NCBI GenBank assembly: GCA_002368175.1
Contig: AP018172.1
Coordinates: forward strand, 6,017,001 to 6,081,000
Length of the DNA stretch: 64,000 bases
Direction: 5' to 3'
Source of the DNA: Calothrix sp. NIES-2098
GTDB taxonomy: Bacteria > Cyanobacteriota > Cyanobacteriia > Cyanobacteriales > Nostocaceae
Part shown: in pieces, positions 14,537 to 24,473 of the stretch
Layout: the number at the start of each line of letters is the position of its first letter
Position numbering within the stretch: the first letter of the stretch is position 1
Translations under genes and position numbers: made by a program
Notes under the pieces: generated by a model
The model's database searches: none
The model's input: the letters and a program-made list of their open reading frames with translations, nothing else
What the model was told of the DNA's origin: nothing

Positions 14537-17500
14537 CTAGGGTTTCTGGGGAATATTCTCACAAAGAGAGCGATCGTGCTGTTCCACATTACGGTTGTGT
14601 TTGAGGTAATTATCTACCCAGTTGCAACCACGCAGCAGTAGATCGTCAATATCCAAGTTCCATAGCACGATCTTGTTATCATCACCAGCCGAAGCCAGCG
14701 TTTGACCATCAGGACTAAAACTGACACTTAATACTGCTCCCTGATGCCCAGTGAGGGTTTTAATCAGTTTGCCCTCACGGCTCCAGAGTTTGACTGTCCT
14801 ATCCCAACTAGCAGCTGCAAGCAATTCACCGTTAGGGCTGAAGGTGACAGCGTTAACACTATCGCTATAACCTTTTAACAAGGTTTTTAACAACGTACCG
14901 TCCCGTCGCCATAACTTCACAGTATTATCCCAACTAGCAGAAGCCAACAACTGATCGGTGGGACTAAAACTCACTCCTAATACCCAACCGTCTTGAGGTG
15001 AGAAAGTTTTCAGCAAAGTACCATCCCGCCGCCACAGTTTGATCGTTTGATCGTCGCTCGCAGAAGCTAAAAGTTGAGCATCGGGACTGAAATTCACACT
15101 GTTGACCCAACCATGATGCCCAACCAAAGTTGTAAGCAAGCGACCATCACGGTTCCACAGTTTGACTGTTTTATCTTTACTAGCTGAGGCAATAAATTGT
15201 CCATCCGGGCTGAAAGTCACGCTCATGACGCTATCGCTATGCCCCTGGAGTGTTTTGAGTAAAGTGCCATCTCGCCGCCACAGTTTGACTGTTTTGTCAT
15301 AACTGGCCGAGGCTAGCATTTCACCTTGGGGATCGAAACTCACACTTGGGACTTTATCTAGATGACCCAGCAGAGTTTTGTAAAGATGAGTTTCCAGATC
15401 GCCACTGCTGGGATCTCGCCGCCAGAGTTTGACTGTTTTATCTTTACTGCCTGAAGCCAATATCTGACCATCGGCACTCCAAGCCACGCTCAAAACTCGG
15501 CTCTTATGCCCTTTGAGGATGGGTAGTATGGGGGCATCTAGACGCCACAATTTGACGCTTTTGTCATAACTTGCTGATGCCAAGATTCTGTTATCTGGAC
15601 TGAAAGCTACACTGGATACAGCATCGCTGTGTCCTTTAAAAGTGTTCAGTAAAGTGCCGTTGACGCTCCAGAGATTAATGGTATTATCATCACTGCCAGA
15701 AGCTAACTTTTGACCATCAGAACTGAAGTTCAGGCTCCAAATATTACGACTATGTTGCTGTAAAGTTTTGCTGAGACGAAAATCCAAGCCGCCTTTACTA
15801 CTATTGCGTTCTCTGCGCCAAAGTTTGATTGTTTTATCTCTACCTCCAGATGCCAGAATTTGACCATTTGGGCTAAAAGCTACAGCTGTTACACCTTGCC
15901 GATGTCCCTGCAAGGTGGTCACTAAAGTGCCATCTCGTCGCCAAATTTTCACGGTTTTATCTTCACCAGCTGAGGCAATAAATTGTCCATCCGGGCTAAA
16001 AGTGACCCAATTAACCCATCCTTGATGCCCCTTGAGGACTTTGACTAAACTACCGTCTTTACGCCAGAGTTTAATAGTTGCATCCTTACTCCCAGTAGCC
16101 AACAATTTGCCGTCTGGGCTGAAACTGACGCTATAAACCCAATCTCCATGCCCTTCGAGAGTTTTGTATGGTTGTGGGTCAAATTCACCACTAGTCGCAT
16201 TTCTCTGCCAGATTTGCACGCTTTTATCTAGGCTGGCAGAAGCTAAAGTTTGGCCATCTGGACTAAAACTTACACTGGTGACAGCATCACTATGACCTTT
16301 GAGCGTTTGTAGCAAAGTCCCGTCAGGACGCCAAAGTTTTACTGTCCGATCTGTGCTACCTGAGGCCAATAACTGACCATCAGGACTGAAAGTGACGCCC
16401 CAGACAATATCTTTATGTCCTTCTAGACGATTTTGCTCTTTGACACCATAAACGGCTTGCTGGAGGGCTGTGACCACCCGCATTTTGGTTTCTGCTTGCA
16501 CTCCATCTGCTTGCTTGAGTCTTTTCCAAGCCCGCAAACTTTCTAGTAGTGCATCAAACTCTTTATTTGAGGCAAACAAAGCTTCGCTAGAAGCAGTAAT
16601 AGCACTGATTTTAAAGTTAGTTTCACTACGTTCTGCCCTACGAGTTTGGAGAATTGCGGCTCTTCTTTGTAAGTCAGCTTGCCACCATAATACTCCTATT
16701 GCTCCTGCCATCATTGCCAGTGCTCCACCAGCTATGCGTGCTTCTCGCAGTCGCCGTTGCAAAACCAAATTTAGTTGCTCTTGAGATAGCTTTTGAGCTA
16801 CTTCCGCTCTATCTTTTTCAAATCTGACTTTTTCGAGTTCAGCAACCATACCATAGCTGTTTTTTTGGCGAATCGGCTCAACCAAGTAATCGTGAACCAG
16901 CTGGTAGCGATCGCCTAATTCTTCAGGTTCTCGCAGTACTAACCCCGATCCCACCAAAATTTCTAAAATAAATTCCCAAGACGAGTCAAAATCAGATATC
17001 GCAGTGAAATTATTCCCTAGAACAACTGCCAAATCAGCTTTTGTTTTTAGCGGCCTTGTACCTTTTTCATCAGTTAATTCAAACAATAACTTCCAACTAC
17101 GCTCTTCGTTTTCTTGACCACAATCTTTGATCGCTTCCTCCAACCAGCGCTCTACTAGTTTTGTCGAGCCACCGCACAGCTTGTATTGTGCCAGAGTAGT
17201 AATATTTTCTGCTTGCAGTTGAGCACCAACTATCTGTAGTTCAATTGGATGTACTTCATTGAGTTCCCCGGCTAAATCGCTGACTAGTTGGTTAATTAAC
17301 TCATTAGTAATTTCATAATGGGAACGTTGAGTCAGACTTTTAATAATATTTATTGCATCAATCTTGTCAAAATTACCTAAATAATAGCGAATATCTTTAT
17401 CTAAGATGTTTTTATTAATTATTCCTAAATCGTATAAACCATCACTAGTCTCTTTACTCAATCGCTCAAATTCTAGTAAATAATGTAAATAATCTTCACG

Positions 17501-19564
17501 AATTGCTAAAATAATTTTTACATAGGGAATATTTAAACATTGGCTAAAAAATTTATAAAATTGGCTTTTTTTCTCAGGAGATGTGCTGATAAAGAAGAAT
17601 TCTTCAAACTGATCAAAAATAATTATTATTGTGTGATTGCGTTCCGATGCTAAACGGAGTTTGTCAATCAGTATAGTTGGGGTAATGTCTACAGCAGCGG
17701 ATATCTCTGTCTGAGTTAGTAATTGATTGACATTGCGCCCCAAAGCTGTAACCCAATCTGTATAAACAGATAAAACAATAGGTAAAGGAATGCGTTCGCC
17801 AATTACTTTTCCTTTCAAAGCTGGTACTAAACCGGCTTTGAGAATTGAACTTTTACCTACACCTGATGGGCCGTGAATTACTGTCAGTTTGTAGTCAGCA
17901 CGAGTAATACGTTCAATCAAACGGTTGACATCTTGTTGGCGTCCAGAAGCTGCTATTTCTTGAGCAACTTCCTCAGGAATAAAGGGATTTTTCTGCTGCT
18001 CTAGTACTGGGTTAATTCTGTAGCGTTGTGGCTGCAATTGATTAGGGCCTATGAAGGCGCGAAAGCCGTATTGATGCTCTATTTGAATTTTTTCTTGCTT
18101 CAGGCTAAAGGCTTCTGTATAGTTACGACGCTCAACAAAATAAAGCGATCGCAACTCTTCTAAAATTTCCAAATATAGTGATGGTTCATACTGTAGCTCA
18201 CAAACTACTTTTGCCCATTCCAAGTTATTGATGGCTTCTTCACACTCACCCAGATGCCTTTGTGTCCGTGCTAGTAGTAAAAGATACCAACTTTCCTGTC
18301 GCCGGGAAACTTCTGTAGCCAGTTCCGCAATAGACAGTGCTGTATTCGCTAATTCATGTGCTAATAACCAATTTGACTCAGAAGCTGCCACATCTGCCAG
18401 AAAGCTATAATCTTGAGCAACTTGCGCGGGTTTACCGTAAGTTTCATGCAACTTCAAAGACTTTTGTGCTAATTCTTCCAATTCTTCCCATTCTTGTAAG
18501 CGTTGCAGCATTTCACAAGCAGGCAATATAAATTTGGCAACTAAGTCTTGTCTTTGTGCATCCTCTAAGATATCTAAGCATTTTCTAAACCAAAAAAGAG
18601 CATCTTGCCAGTACTTGCTATCAGTACCTTGGTATAAATCTGCCATGCGGCGATAGCACAGTCCCAAATGAAATATCACTACTGCCTGTCTTAAAAGTGG
18701 TGGAGATGGCAACATTGGAGGATGAGGGGAATATACTTCCAAATTCTCCTCTAAACCTGTGAAACCACTGTCCTCTGAACCCACCTGCTGCCAAAGTTCT
18801 AAGCTTCTTTGATAATGAACTAAAGCATCATTAATTTGATCGTTGGCATATTCATCACGCCCTAGTACAAACTCTAAACTTGCTTCTAATTCTGGCTCTA
18901 ATTTGACACCATATAGACGCAGTAAATCATTCCTTGCTGACTCAATTTCACGGCGATTTTGCGACTTTGGAGCTAAATCAAGAGCATCATTAGATAAAAA
19001 TCGATCGGCGCCAGCCTCTAAAACCTTAGCAAATAAAGATTCTGTTTCTTGCCGAATCAAAGCAATTAAATATTCTTTTGCTAGCTCAAATTTGATTGTA
19101 GTTGCTGCCCAACTTTTAAAATCTGGAGCCAACCTAGACAGCATTGATGCTACATCATCTTGTAGCCAAAAGATCAGGGGGAAAGGAAAAGTAGCAGCAT
19201 AGATATCTCTGGCTTGATTTACACCAGCAAGAAAATTATCGAGAGCAATAATTGACTCTAGCCCAAAAACCATCACAGCTGATGGCAAGGTATCTTTAAC
19301 AACCACAGGGTGATCTAAAAATAGTTCTGTGATTATTTGAGTATGTAACGCATTAGTTGATGGTTGGAGAATTATCTCTCGGATATTTATATCTTTGGTA
19401 AGTAACCGGAGATTACCCAACATTTGCTCGCGCAATTGCCCATAGTTACACCGAACTAAAATTAGGGCAAATTGTCCTTTTGAAAGCTTGATTGCCCGTA
19501 TCATCCTTTGCAGAGCATGTTGATTGTCATTGACGATAGCTGCTGTAAATTGCCACTTTGTCAT
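14537..19564 (-). CDS. Giant TPR-STAND NTPase-WD40 protein, cassette 2 partner
   Basis: A 1675-residue multidomain protein. Residues 1-210 look like a degenerate nucleotide-binding domain: no Walker A, but FGLESIIALDN, FPLIFWLQDDV and LAPDFKSWAATTIKFE resemble the rear half of STAND domains. TPR-like helices fill about 220-480. A second, apparently intact STAND NTPase follows, with Walker A HGPSGVGKSSILKAG at about 560 and Walker B IIIIFDQFEEFFF at about 643. One hydrophobic helix (IAGGALAMMAGAIGVLWW, about 945) is next. Residues about 1040-1640 form 14 WD40 repeats, enough for two seven-blade propellers. STAND proteins are ligand-triggered switches, with the propellers as likely sensors. The ligand is unknown. 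It follows the ATPase gene at 19837 by about 270 bases. Confidence 0.9.
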   Translation of the reverse strand: MTKWQFTAAIVNDNQHALQRMIRAIKLSKGQFALILVRCNYGQLREQMLGNLRLLTKDINIREIILQPSTNALHTQIITELFLDHPVVVKDTLPSAVMVFGLESIIALDNFLAGVNQARDIYAATFPFPLIFWLQDDVASMLSRLAPDFKSWAATTIKFELAKEYLIALIRQETESLFAKVLEAGADRFLSNDALDLAPKSQNRREIESARNDLLRLYGVKLEPELEASLEFVLGRDEYANDQINDALVHYQRSLELWQQVGSEDSGFTGLEENLEVYSPHPPMLPSPPLLRQAVVIFHLGLCYRRMADLYQGTDSKYWQDALFWFRKCLDILEDAQRQDLVAKFILPACEMLQRLQEWEELEELAQKSLKLHETYGKPAQVAQDYSFLADVAASESNWLLAHELANTALSIAELATEVSRRQESWYLLLLARTQRHLGECEEAINNLEWAKVVCELQYEPSLYLEILEELRSLYFVERRNYTEAFSLKQEKIQIEHQYGFRAFIGPNQLQPQRYRINPVLEQQKNPFIPEEVAQEIAASGRQQDVNRLIERITRADYKLTVIHGPSGVGKSSILKAGLVPALKGKVIGERIPLPIVLSVYTDWVTALGRNVNQLLTQTEISAAVDITPTILIDKLRLASERNHTIIIIFDQFEEFFFISTSPEKKSQFYKFFSQCLNIPYVKIILAIREDYLHYLLEFERLSKETSDGLYDLGIINKNILDKDIRYYLGNFDKIDAINIIKSLTQRSHYEITNELINQLVSDLAGELNEVHPIELQIVGAQLQAENITTLAQYKLCGGSTKLVERWLEEAIKDCGQENEERSWKLLFELTDEKGTRPLKTKADLAVVLGNNFTAISDFDSSWEFILEILVGSGLVLREPEELGDRYQLVHDYLVEPIRQKNSYGMVAELEKVRFEKDRAEVAQKLSQEQLNLVLQRRLREARIAGGALAMMAGAIGVLWWQADLQRRAAILQTRRAERSETNFKISAITASSEALFASNKEFDALLESLRAWKRLKQADGVQAETKMRVVTALQQAVYGVKEQNRLEGHKDIVWGVTFSPDGQLLASGSTDRTVKLWRPDGTLLQTLKGHSDAVTSVSFSPDGQTLASASLDKSVQIWQRNATSGEFDPQPYKTLEGHGDWVYSVSFSPDGKLLATGSKDATIKLWRKDGSLVKVLKGHQGWVNWVTFSPDGQFIASAGEDKTVKIWRRDGTLVTTLQGHRQGVTAVAFSPNGQILASGGRDKTIKLWRRERNSSKGGLDFRLSKTLQQHSRNIWSLNFSSDGQKLASGSDDNTINLWSVNGTLLNTFKGHSDAVSSVAFSPDNRILASASYDKSVKLWRLDAPILPILKGHKSRVLSVAWSADGQILASGSKDKTVKLWRRDPSSGDLETHLYKTLLGHLDKVPSVSFDPQGEMLASASYDKTVKLWRRDGTLLKTLQGHSDSVMSVTFSPDGQFIASASKDKTVKLWNRDGRLLTTLVGHHGWVNSVNFSPDAQLLASASDDQTIKLWRRDGTLLKTFSPQDGWVLGVSFSPTDQLLASASWDNTVKLWRRDGTLLKTLLKGYSDSVNAVTFSPNGELLAAASWDRTVKLWSREGKLIKTLTGHQGAVLSVSFSPDGQTLASAGDDNKIVLWNLDIDDLLLRGCNWVDNYLKHNRNVEQHDRSLCENIPQKP

Positions 19565-19836
19565 AAATAAAAACCGGGCTAGAAAAGAAGAATAAAAAAT
19601 TACAGATCAAGTAGCAATGAGAATAATTGCTGATACAGGGTTTTGCATTTTGCTAAAAGTTTCGCAGAGAGTCCAGTATTTTGGTGAATGGCGTTAGCTT
19701 TAAGAGTTTATAGGCTTTCCCTGTCAGCTATTGGGAAGAACAAAATCTGCCAACCTGTAGTTCTTGAGATAATATAAAGGATGGCAAGTGGTGAAATTTT
19801 CCTGTTTATAAACCCTTTAAAAACATTTAAAATTAC

Positions 19837-21168
19837 TTATTTATTTTGTTGCCAAGTCAGGACTTTTTCTGTTTCTGCTAATGCTGGACTAATGCCAAAC
19901 CATCGTCCTTGAGGATCGCGATATTCAAACAGATACATACTTCTGAGTAAGCTTTGGTAGTCAGATTCACCTTTCACACTTTGCTGCTGCACTACTTCAA
20001 ATAATAATTTCCATTGGTACTCATCAATAGCTAATAACAGGTCATCCCGATAGTCTTTGATGACGGCTTCTAAGCATTCTCTAGAAAAAGGAGGATCTTG
20101 ACGTTGTAAGCAACTATAAAGCAAGCCCAATAAATTACGAATGTGACCACCACTAACACGACATATACGACCTAAGGTGTCAGGATGGTCAAATAAATCT
20201 GTAATTAACGATGCTCTTTCATTCCAAGGGATTTCTGGAAAAGCTCTTGCTAAGACTAACTGGCGCAACAGAGACATCCCCGGTTCGTAGTCCTCACCAT
20301 CTCTTTGCCGCACTAATACCATCGGTAAGACTTTGGGGGCAATTCCTCCTCCTAAGCGATTTTTCAAAGTCTCGTACTCATTGGAAAAAATTAAGGCTAA
20401 AGGTATGGTGTAAACTAAATGGCATTTAAGCCGACGTAGCTGTTCACCTCGGTCGATAAAAAGATATTCTGGCTGTGTGCGCCCAGATGCTACAGGCCGC
20501 ATATCAACTCTATCTAAGTTATCTACAATTACTACCAATCCTTTTTGACCGCGTTGTTTGAGCTGTTCAATAGCTTTTTCTAATATTTCCTCATTAATGG
20601 CTTGCAAAATGCTGTTGGTACGTGGTTCAAGATATTGCCTTAATTGATTGCGCATCTGCGCACTATCTTTGGTTTTGGCGGTAATTTTAGCAATACCTAA
20701 GGATAATTCTGCTTGTCCTGATAATTCTATGGGGGTCTGCAAAAAATCCCCTATTTCTTTGAACAAATTGCTAAAGTAACCCGGTTTAAGTTTTATACCG
20801 ATCCCTTCTAAACTGACACTGACTTGACGAGCTACACTCAGCAAAATATCACTGACATCAATATCCGCCATATCTAGGTCTTGGCTGGATTCAAAATAAA
20901 CTACATGAAATCCTGCTACTTCGAGCTCTGCTTTAAGACGTTGTAACTCTGTGGATTTACCGCAACCAATATGACCTGTAAATAACTGGCAAGTCGGCTC
21001 ATCGGGAGAAATACGACTGATAGTACGCTGTAATTCTTCCACAATCTTACAACCACGTACATCAGAAAAATCTATATAGTACTGCTTATCCAGTACCTCA
21101 CTCATATTTAATGTGTAGCTAGGGTTACATGCTTTATAAAAGCGTGACAAATTTAGTGTCGTTCTCAT
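19837..21168 (-). CDS. P-loop ATPase (STAND/AAA-like), cassette 2
   Basis: A 443-residue homologue of the ATPase at 96-1382. Walker A is GHIGCGKST at about residues 65-73 and Walker B LVVIVDNLDRVD lies at about 210-221. A sensor-like LVYTIPLAL follows, then SGGHIRNLLGLLYSC and the terminal MYLFEYRDPQGRWF. The first 60 residues (QYYIDFSDVRGCKIVEEL) recur in related cyanobacterial proteins as I recall them, which favours the long start at 21168 over the ATG 21 codons downstream. It is upstream of the STAND/WD40 gene on the same strand and likely forms a cassette with it. Function unknown. Confidence 0.82.
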   Translation of the reverse strand: MRTTLNLSRFYKACNPSYTLNMSEVLDKQYYIDFSDVRGCKIVEELQRTISRISPDEPTCQLFTGHIGCGKSTELQRLKAELEVAGFHVVYFESSQDLDMADIDVSDILLSVARQVSVSLEGIGIKLKPGYFSNLFKEIGDFLQTPIELSGQAELSLGIAKITAKTKDSAQMRNQLRQYLEPRTNSILQAINEEILEKAIEQLKQRGQKGLVVIVDNLDRVDMRPVASGRTQPEYLFIDRGEQLRRLKCHLVYTIPLALIFSNEYETLKNRLGGGIAPKVLPMVLVRQRDGEDYEPGMSLLRQLVLARAFPEIPWNERASLITDLFDHPDTLGRICRVSGGHIRNLLGLLYSCLQRQDPPFSRECLEAVIKDYRDDLLLAIDEYQWKLLFEVVQQQSVKGESDYQSLLRSMYLFEYRDPQGRWFGISPALAETEKVLTWQQNK

Positions 21169-22299
21169 GTAGATGCAGATGTAAATTTAGATGCTGTTTT
21201 GTTTGTATCTTTTGCTATGCAAACCTCTCTATTTAATATAGAGATCTGCACAATTGACTCATTTACAATTTTGCTTACCAAAGCAAGCCCTCGAAGGAGT
21301 GTTGCTGCTCACAACTGTCACAATATCGCTAAAGTGTGTGTTATTCCTTATACGTTAATTGTATCTGTCCTTTTTACAGCTGCTGTTAAGCTTTTGACAA
21401 TCTATGGCCTTTACTTGATGTAGCAAAAACCCTTAGACTAATTTTATTTTGTAAAAAAAAATACTATTTCGTCCAGTGTAGTATTTAGTCACAGATGCTA
21501 TCCATAGCATTTATATTTATTTTTGTCAACAAAACAAAATAATATTTTAGATTGAAATTAATATTTTGTAATTATCCGTAGACTAAGACTTAGATAAAGG
21601 TATGTTCTAAATAGGATTGAAGAAATATACTTCATTAAATCGTAAATGGCGCTGAATATACCCAGACTCCAAAACAAGGTACAAATGGAGCAGGGAGTAA
21701 AGAAGTCAACAATGTAGCTTTAGCTTAACAGTAGCAACGTTAGAGTATCGGTAATCTGGTCTTAAAGAGCAACTGCCAAAAGGGTTTCCCTACTTGTTCG
21801 CTCTCTAGCGTTCTCACTGGGTAGCAATTGACCTGTTCTCCTCCAAGGCAAAGGAACTACCAAAAGGGTATTCCATCTTGGGAGAATTATCTGTAGTCAG
21901 GTTTAATTCTAGGCAAAATAGACAATTTTGCTATGATTCAGATCTCAAAAAACTGCAATTGTCGCTCTAAGGAATTAGCCTTATAACTACTGTGATGTAT
22001 TTAAAATTAATCTACGTACATACCTCAATACTGCAAGCCTTGTGATGCGAGCTTTTTGGTTAATAATGGCTGTTACCCTACAGAAAAAAGGTTACATGAA
22101 GTCTACAATAGGTACCGTTCATTCTTCTATTGCCATTTCCTTGCACCTCAATCCTGATATGGTTGCTGTAAAGTGTTACTAAAAAGTGAAAAAAATATTG
22201 AGAAGATCGGCTAAACGATCTTGGCAGAGTTTACTAAAATTAATTGACGCTCCAAGGGTAGTACCAATTTTGACTGAAACCAGACAGAAAGAGGTTGAA
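21169..22299. other. Intergenic region upstream of ftsQ
   Basis: About 1.1 kb with no convincing gene. A 74-codon frame at 21199-21423 has no homology I recognise and no ribosome-binding site. At 21776-21890 there are two imperfect copies of a CCAAAAGGGT-TTCC-CTTG element, the second lying inside an inverted repeat (TTCTCCTCCAAG at 21836 with CTTGGGAGAA at 21877-21886). The ftsQ promoter should lie here. Confidence 0.55.
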
Positions 22300-23121
22300 A
22301 TGGCTGGACTATTATCAGTTTCCCGTACAGATTTAGCCCAACGCCGTAAAAAATTACGGAGACAGCAGCAGATGAAAATTATTCAGGCTCTTTGGCGCAC
22401 CTTTGCTATTAGTAGTCTGGCCGGATGCTTGCTGTGGATAGCAATCCAACCAATGTGGGTGCTAAATGCTCCTAAACAAATTGTAATGAAATCCGGTAAT
22501 CAATTACTGCCAGATAAGACCATTCAGTCACTGTTGATGCTATCCTATCCCCAATCTTTATGGCGAATTCAGCCATCAGCGATCGCTGACTCTTTAAAAC
22601 GACAACCAACCATTGCACAAGTGAGTGTTAGTCGTCGTTTATTTCCTCCTGGATTAATGATTGAAATCCAAGAACGAGTACCTGTAGCTATGGTTCAAAC
22701 TCCTCAGAGAGGAAATGCTGCCAGTGCTAATAAGCAAGGATCTGTGGGCTTAATAGATGCAAGCGGAGTTTGGATGCCTCTAGAAAAATACACATCATTG
22801 AATCCTACAGGGAAATTGCCTAGTCTAAAAGTAATTGGATCGTCCGAACAATATCTTCCTTATTGGACTCAACTGTATTCCTCTGTGAGCCAAAGTTCCG
22901 TAAAAGTTACGGAAATTGATTGCCAAGATCCAACAAATTTAATTTTAAAAACTGAACTAGGTACTGTGCATCTCGGCCCACCAAGTTCTCAACTATCGGA
23001 ACAAATTACGATTTTGGCTCAGATGCGCCATTTACCTAGCAAGTTGAATTCTAGTCAAATCGAATACATCGATCTTCAAAATCCGGCAAATCCATTAGTA
23101 CAATTGAACCAAAAAAAATGA
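22300..23121 (+). CDS. ftsQ: Cell division protein FtsQ
   Basis: From the ATG at 22300 the protein has 273 residues. AGAGG lies just upstream and favours this start over an in-frame GTG at 22186. A short basic cytoplasmic tail (TDLAQRRKKLRRQQQ) precedes one membrane helix (about 30-52) and a POTRA-type domain with the motif SLWRIQPSAIADSLKRQPTI. RRLFPPGLMIEIQERVPVA is also typical of FtsQ. FtsQ links early and late divisome proteins. ftsZ follows on the same strand but 1.35 kb away, a wider spacing than in many bacteria. Confidence 0.92.
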   Translation: MAGLLSVSRTDLAQRRKKLRRQQQMKIIQALWRTFAISSLAGCLLWIAIQPMWVLNAPKQIVMKSGNQLLPDKTIQSLLMLSYPQSLWRIQPSAIADSLKRQPTIAQVSVSRRLFPPGLMIEIQERVPVAMVQTPQRGNAASANKQGSVGLIDASGVWMPLEKYTSLNPTGKLPSLKVIGSSEQYLPYWTQLYSSVSQSSVKVTEIDCQDPTNLILKTELGTVHLGPPSSQLSEQITILAQMRHLPSKLNSSQIEYIDLQNPANPLVQLNQKK

Positions 23122-24473
23122 AAGAGAATTTCCCAATTCCCTAGAAATATCTAGAATACCTACATGTATACAAAAGTCTTAGCCAATTAAGAATTTTATG
23201 CTGGTAAATATATTTATTATTTTTTCAGTTTTTTAGTAACTAAGACTAGAATCCTTGTTCACTTCTCCCTAATATCAAGCTTGTATTTGCAAAACTTCCT
23301 AATAGTGACTCAAACAAGCCCAGTTTTTACCCTAACATTTAGTGATAGGGTGCAAGCTTTGAAAAAGCATCATCATGGCATCTGGTGTAGAAGCGCCCTT
23401 TGCTGAAGCAGTTTTCAACCCAACCTAGATTGTAAAACAACATCTAAGTTAGTTTATAAAAAAGGATACTGGTTTAGATACTTAAATTACCGCTGACCAT
23501 AGGATCCAAGGTTGGAACTGCCATCAATCGTGTGTCGGAGATCGTTTCAAAGATGGGTAGACAAATTTCCTGGGTGTAATGAGAAACTTCGTTGTATATT
23601 TCATCAGTTTTGCTCTTGGTAAGTTGGCACTAATTGTCTCTTTAGTGTCACCCCGCTCTGTTTTACGGTGATACCAGGAACTATTTCTATGAGGTAGAAT
23701 ATTTTTCCAACCAATGCCTGTTAAGGTACACCAAACAACTAATCAATTAGGATTTTTTCTAAATTGACAAGCAAATTCTTCCTGACCCCAAACCTAAATA
23801 TAGGTAAGTAGAGGGCAAATTTTGTGTAATAAGGTGCAATCTGGCTCAGTAGTGAAACTTATTAACCATATTCTGAAAGCAAACAAGACGCTGTACGATG
23901 TGTCTTTACAAGTTGTGCTATCTGAGTGTAATTTTGGGTGTGGAGTTACCTATACTGTAGTCAGATGTACTTTTAGCTACTTAGTTACCCGTAAAAGAGC
24001 CACATTTAACATTACCAATAATTTTTATGTCCAGTATTTTTATTTGGAAGGAGATTATAAAATATACAGAATTAACATTGTAAGAGTGGCGGGAAAAGCA
24101 AAAAAAATCAATACTGTAAGTTGTAAAATTAGTGACCCATCTAAATCATTAGTAATAAAAGAGGAAGCACATTGGAAATTGCAAATAAAACCCAAGCTAA
24201 ATCGCCAGCCTAATAGTGAAGATATTAATATTTGGTTGAGGTTATACAGATCATTTTTAAGTAAATATAGGTATACTTCTCTAGAACTGGTTGTGCGATC
24301 GGCTGCGTTCTTGGCTGATGCCGTAGCGAAATTTCGCACTGACAATCCTGTTAGGGTTGGAAGTAGTGAGAACAATAAAGAACACTGTCATTATCTATGG
24401 CAATGTGACACTATAGTTGACTCTTAGGTGAATTACACCTGAAAAAGTCGTTTATCTACCTTTCACAAATCTA
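23122..24473. other. Long ftsQ-ftsZ spacer
   Basis: 1.35 kb of AT-rich sequence. A 201-codon frame at 23822-24427 begins at TTG, lacks a ribosome-binding site and shows no recognisable domain, so I treat it as chance. The region probably holds ftsZ promoters and a long untranslated leader. A small inverted repeat (CGAAATTTCG) lies near 24328. Confidence 0.55.

Noticed and set aside
21199..21423. A 74-codon frame upstream of ftsQ
   Set aside because: No ribosome-binding site, no similarity that I recognise and no neighbour context; likely chance.
23822..24427. A 201-codon frame between ftsQ and ftsZ
   Set aside because: It starts at TTG, has no ribosome-binding site and no recognisable domain. 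Its composition is like the surrounding non-coding AT-rich DNA.
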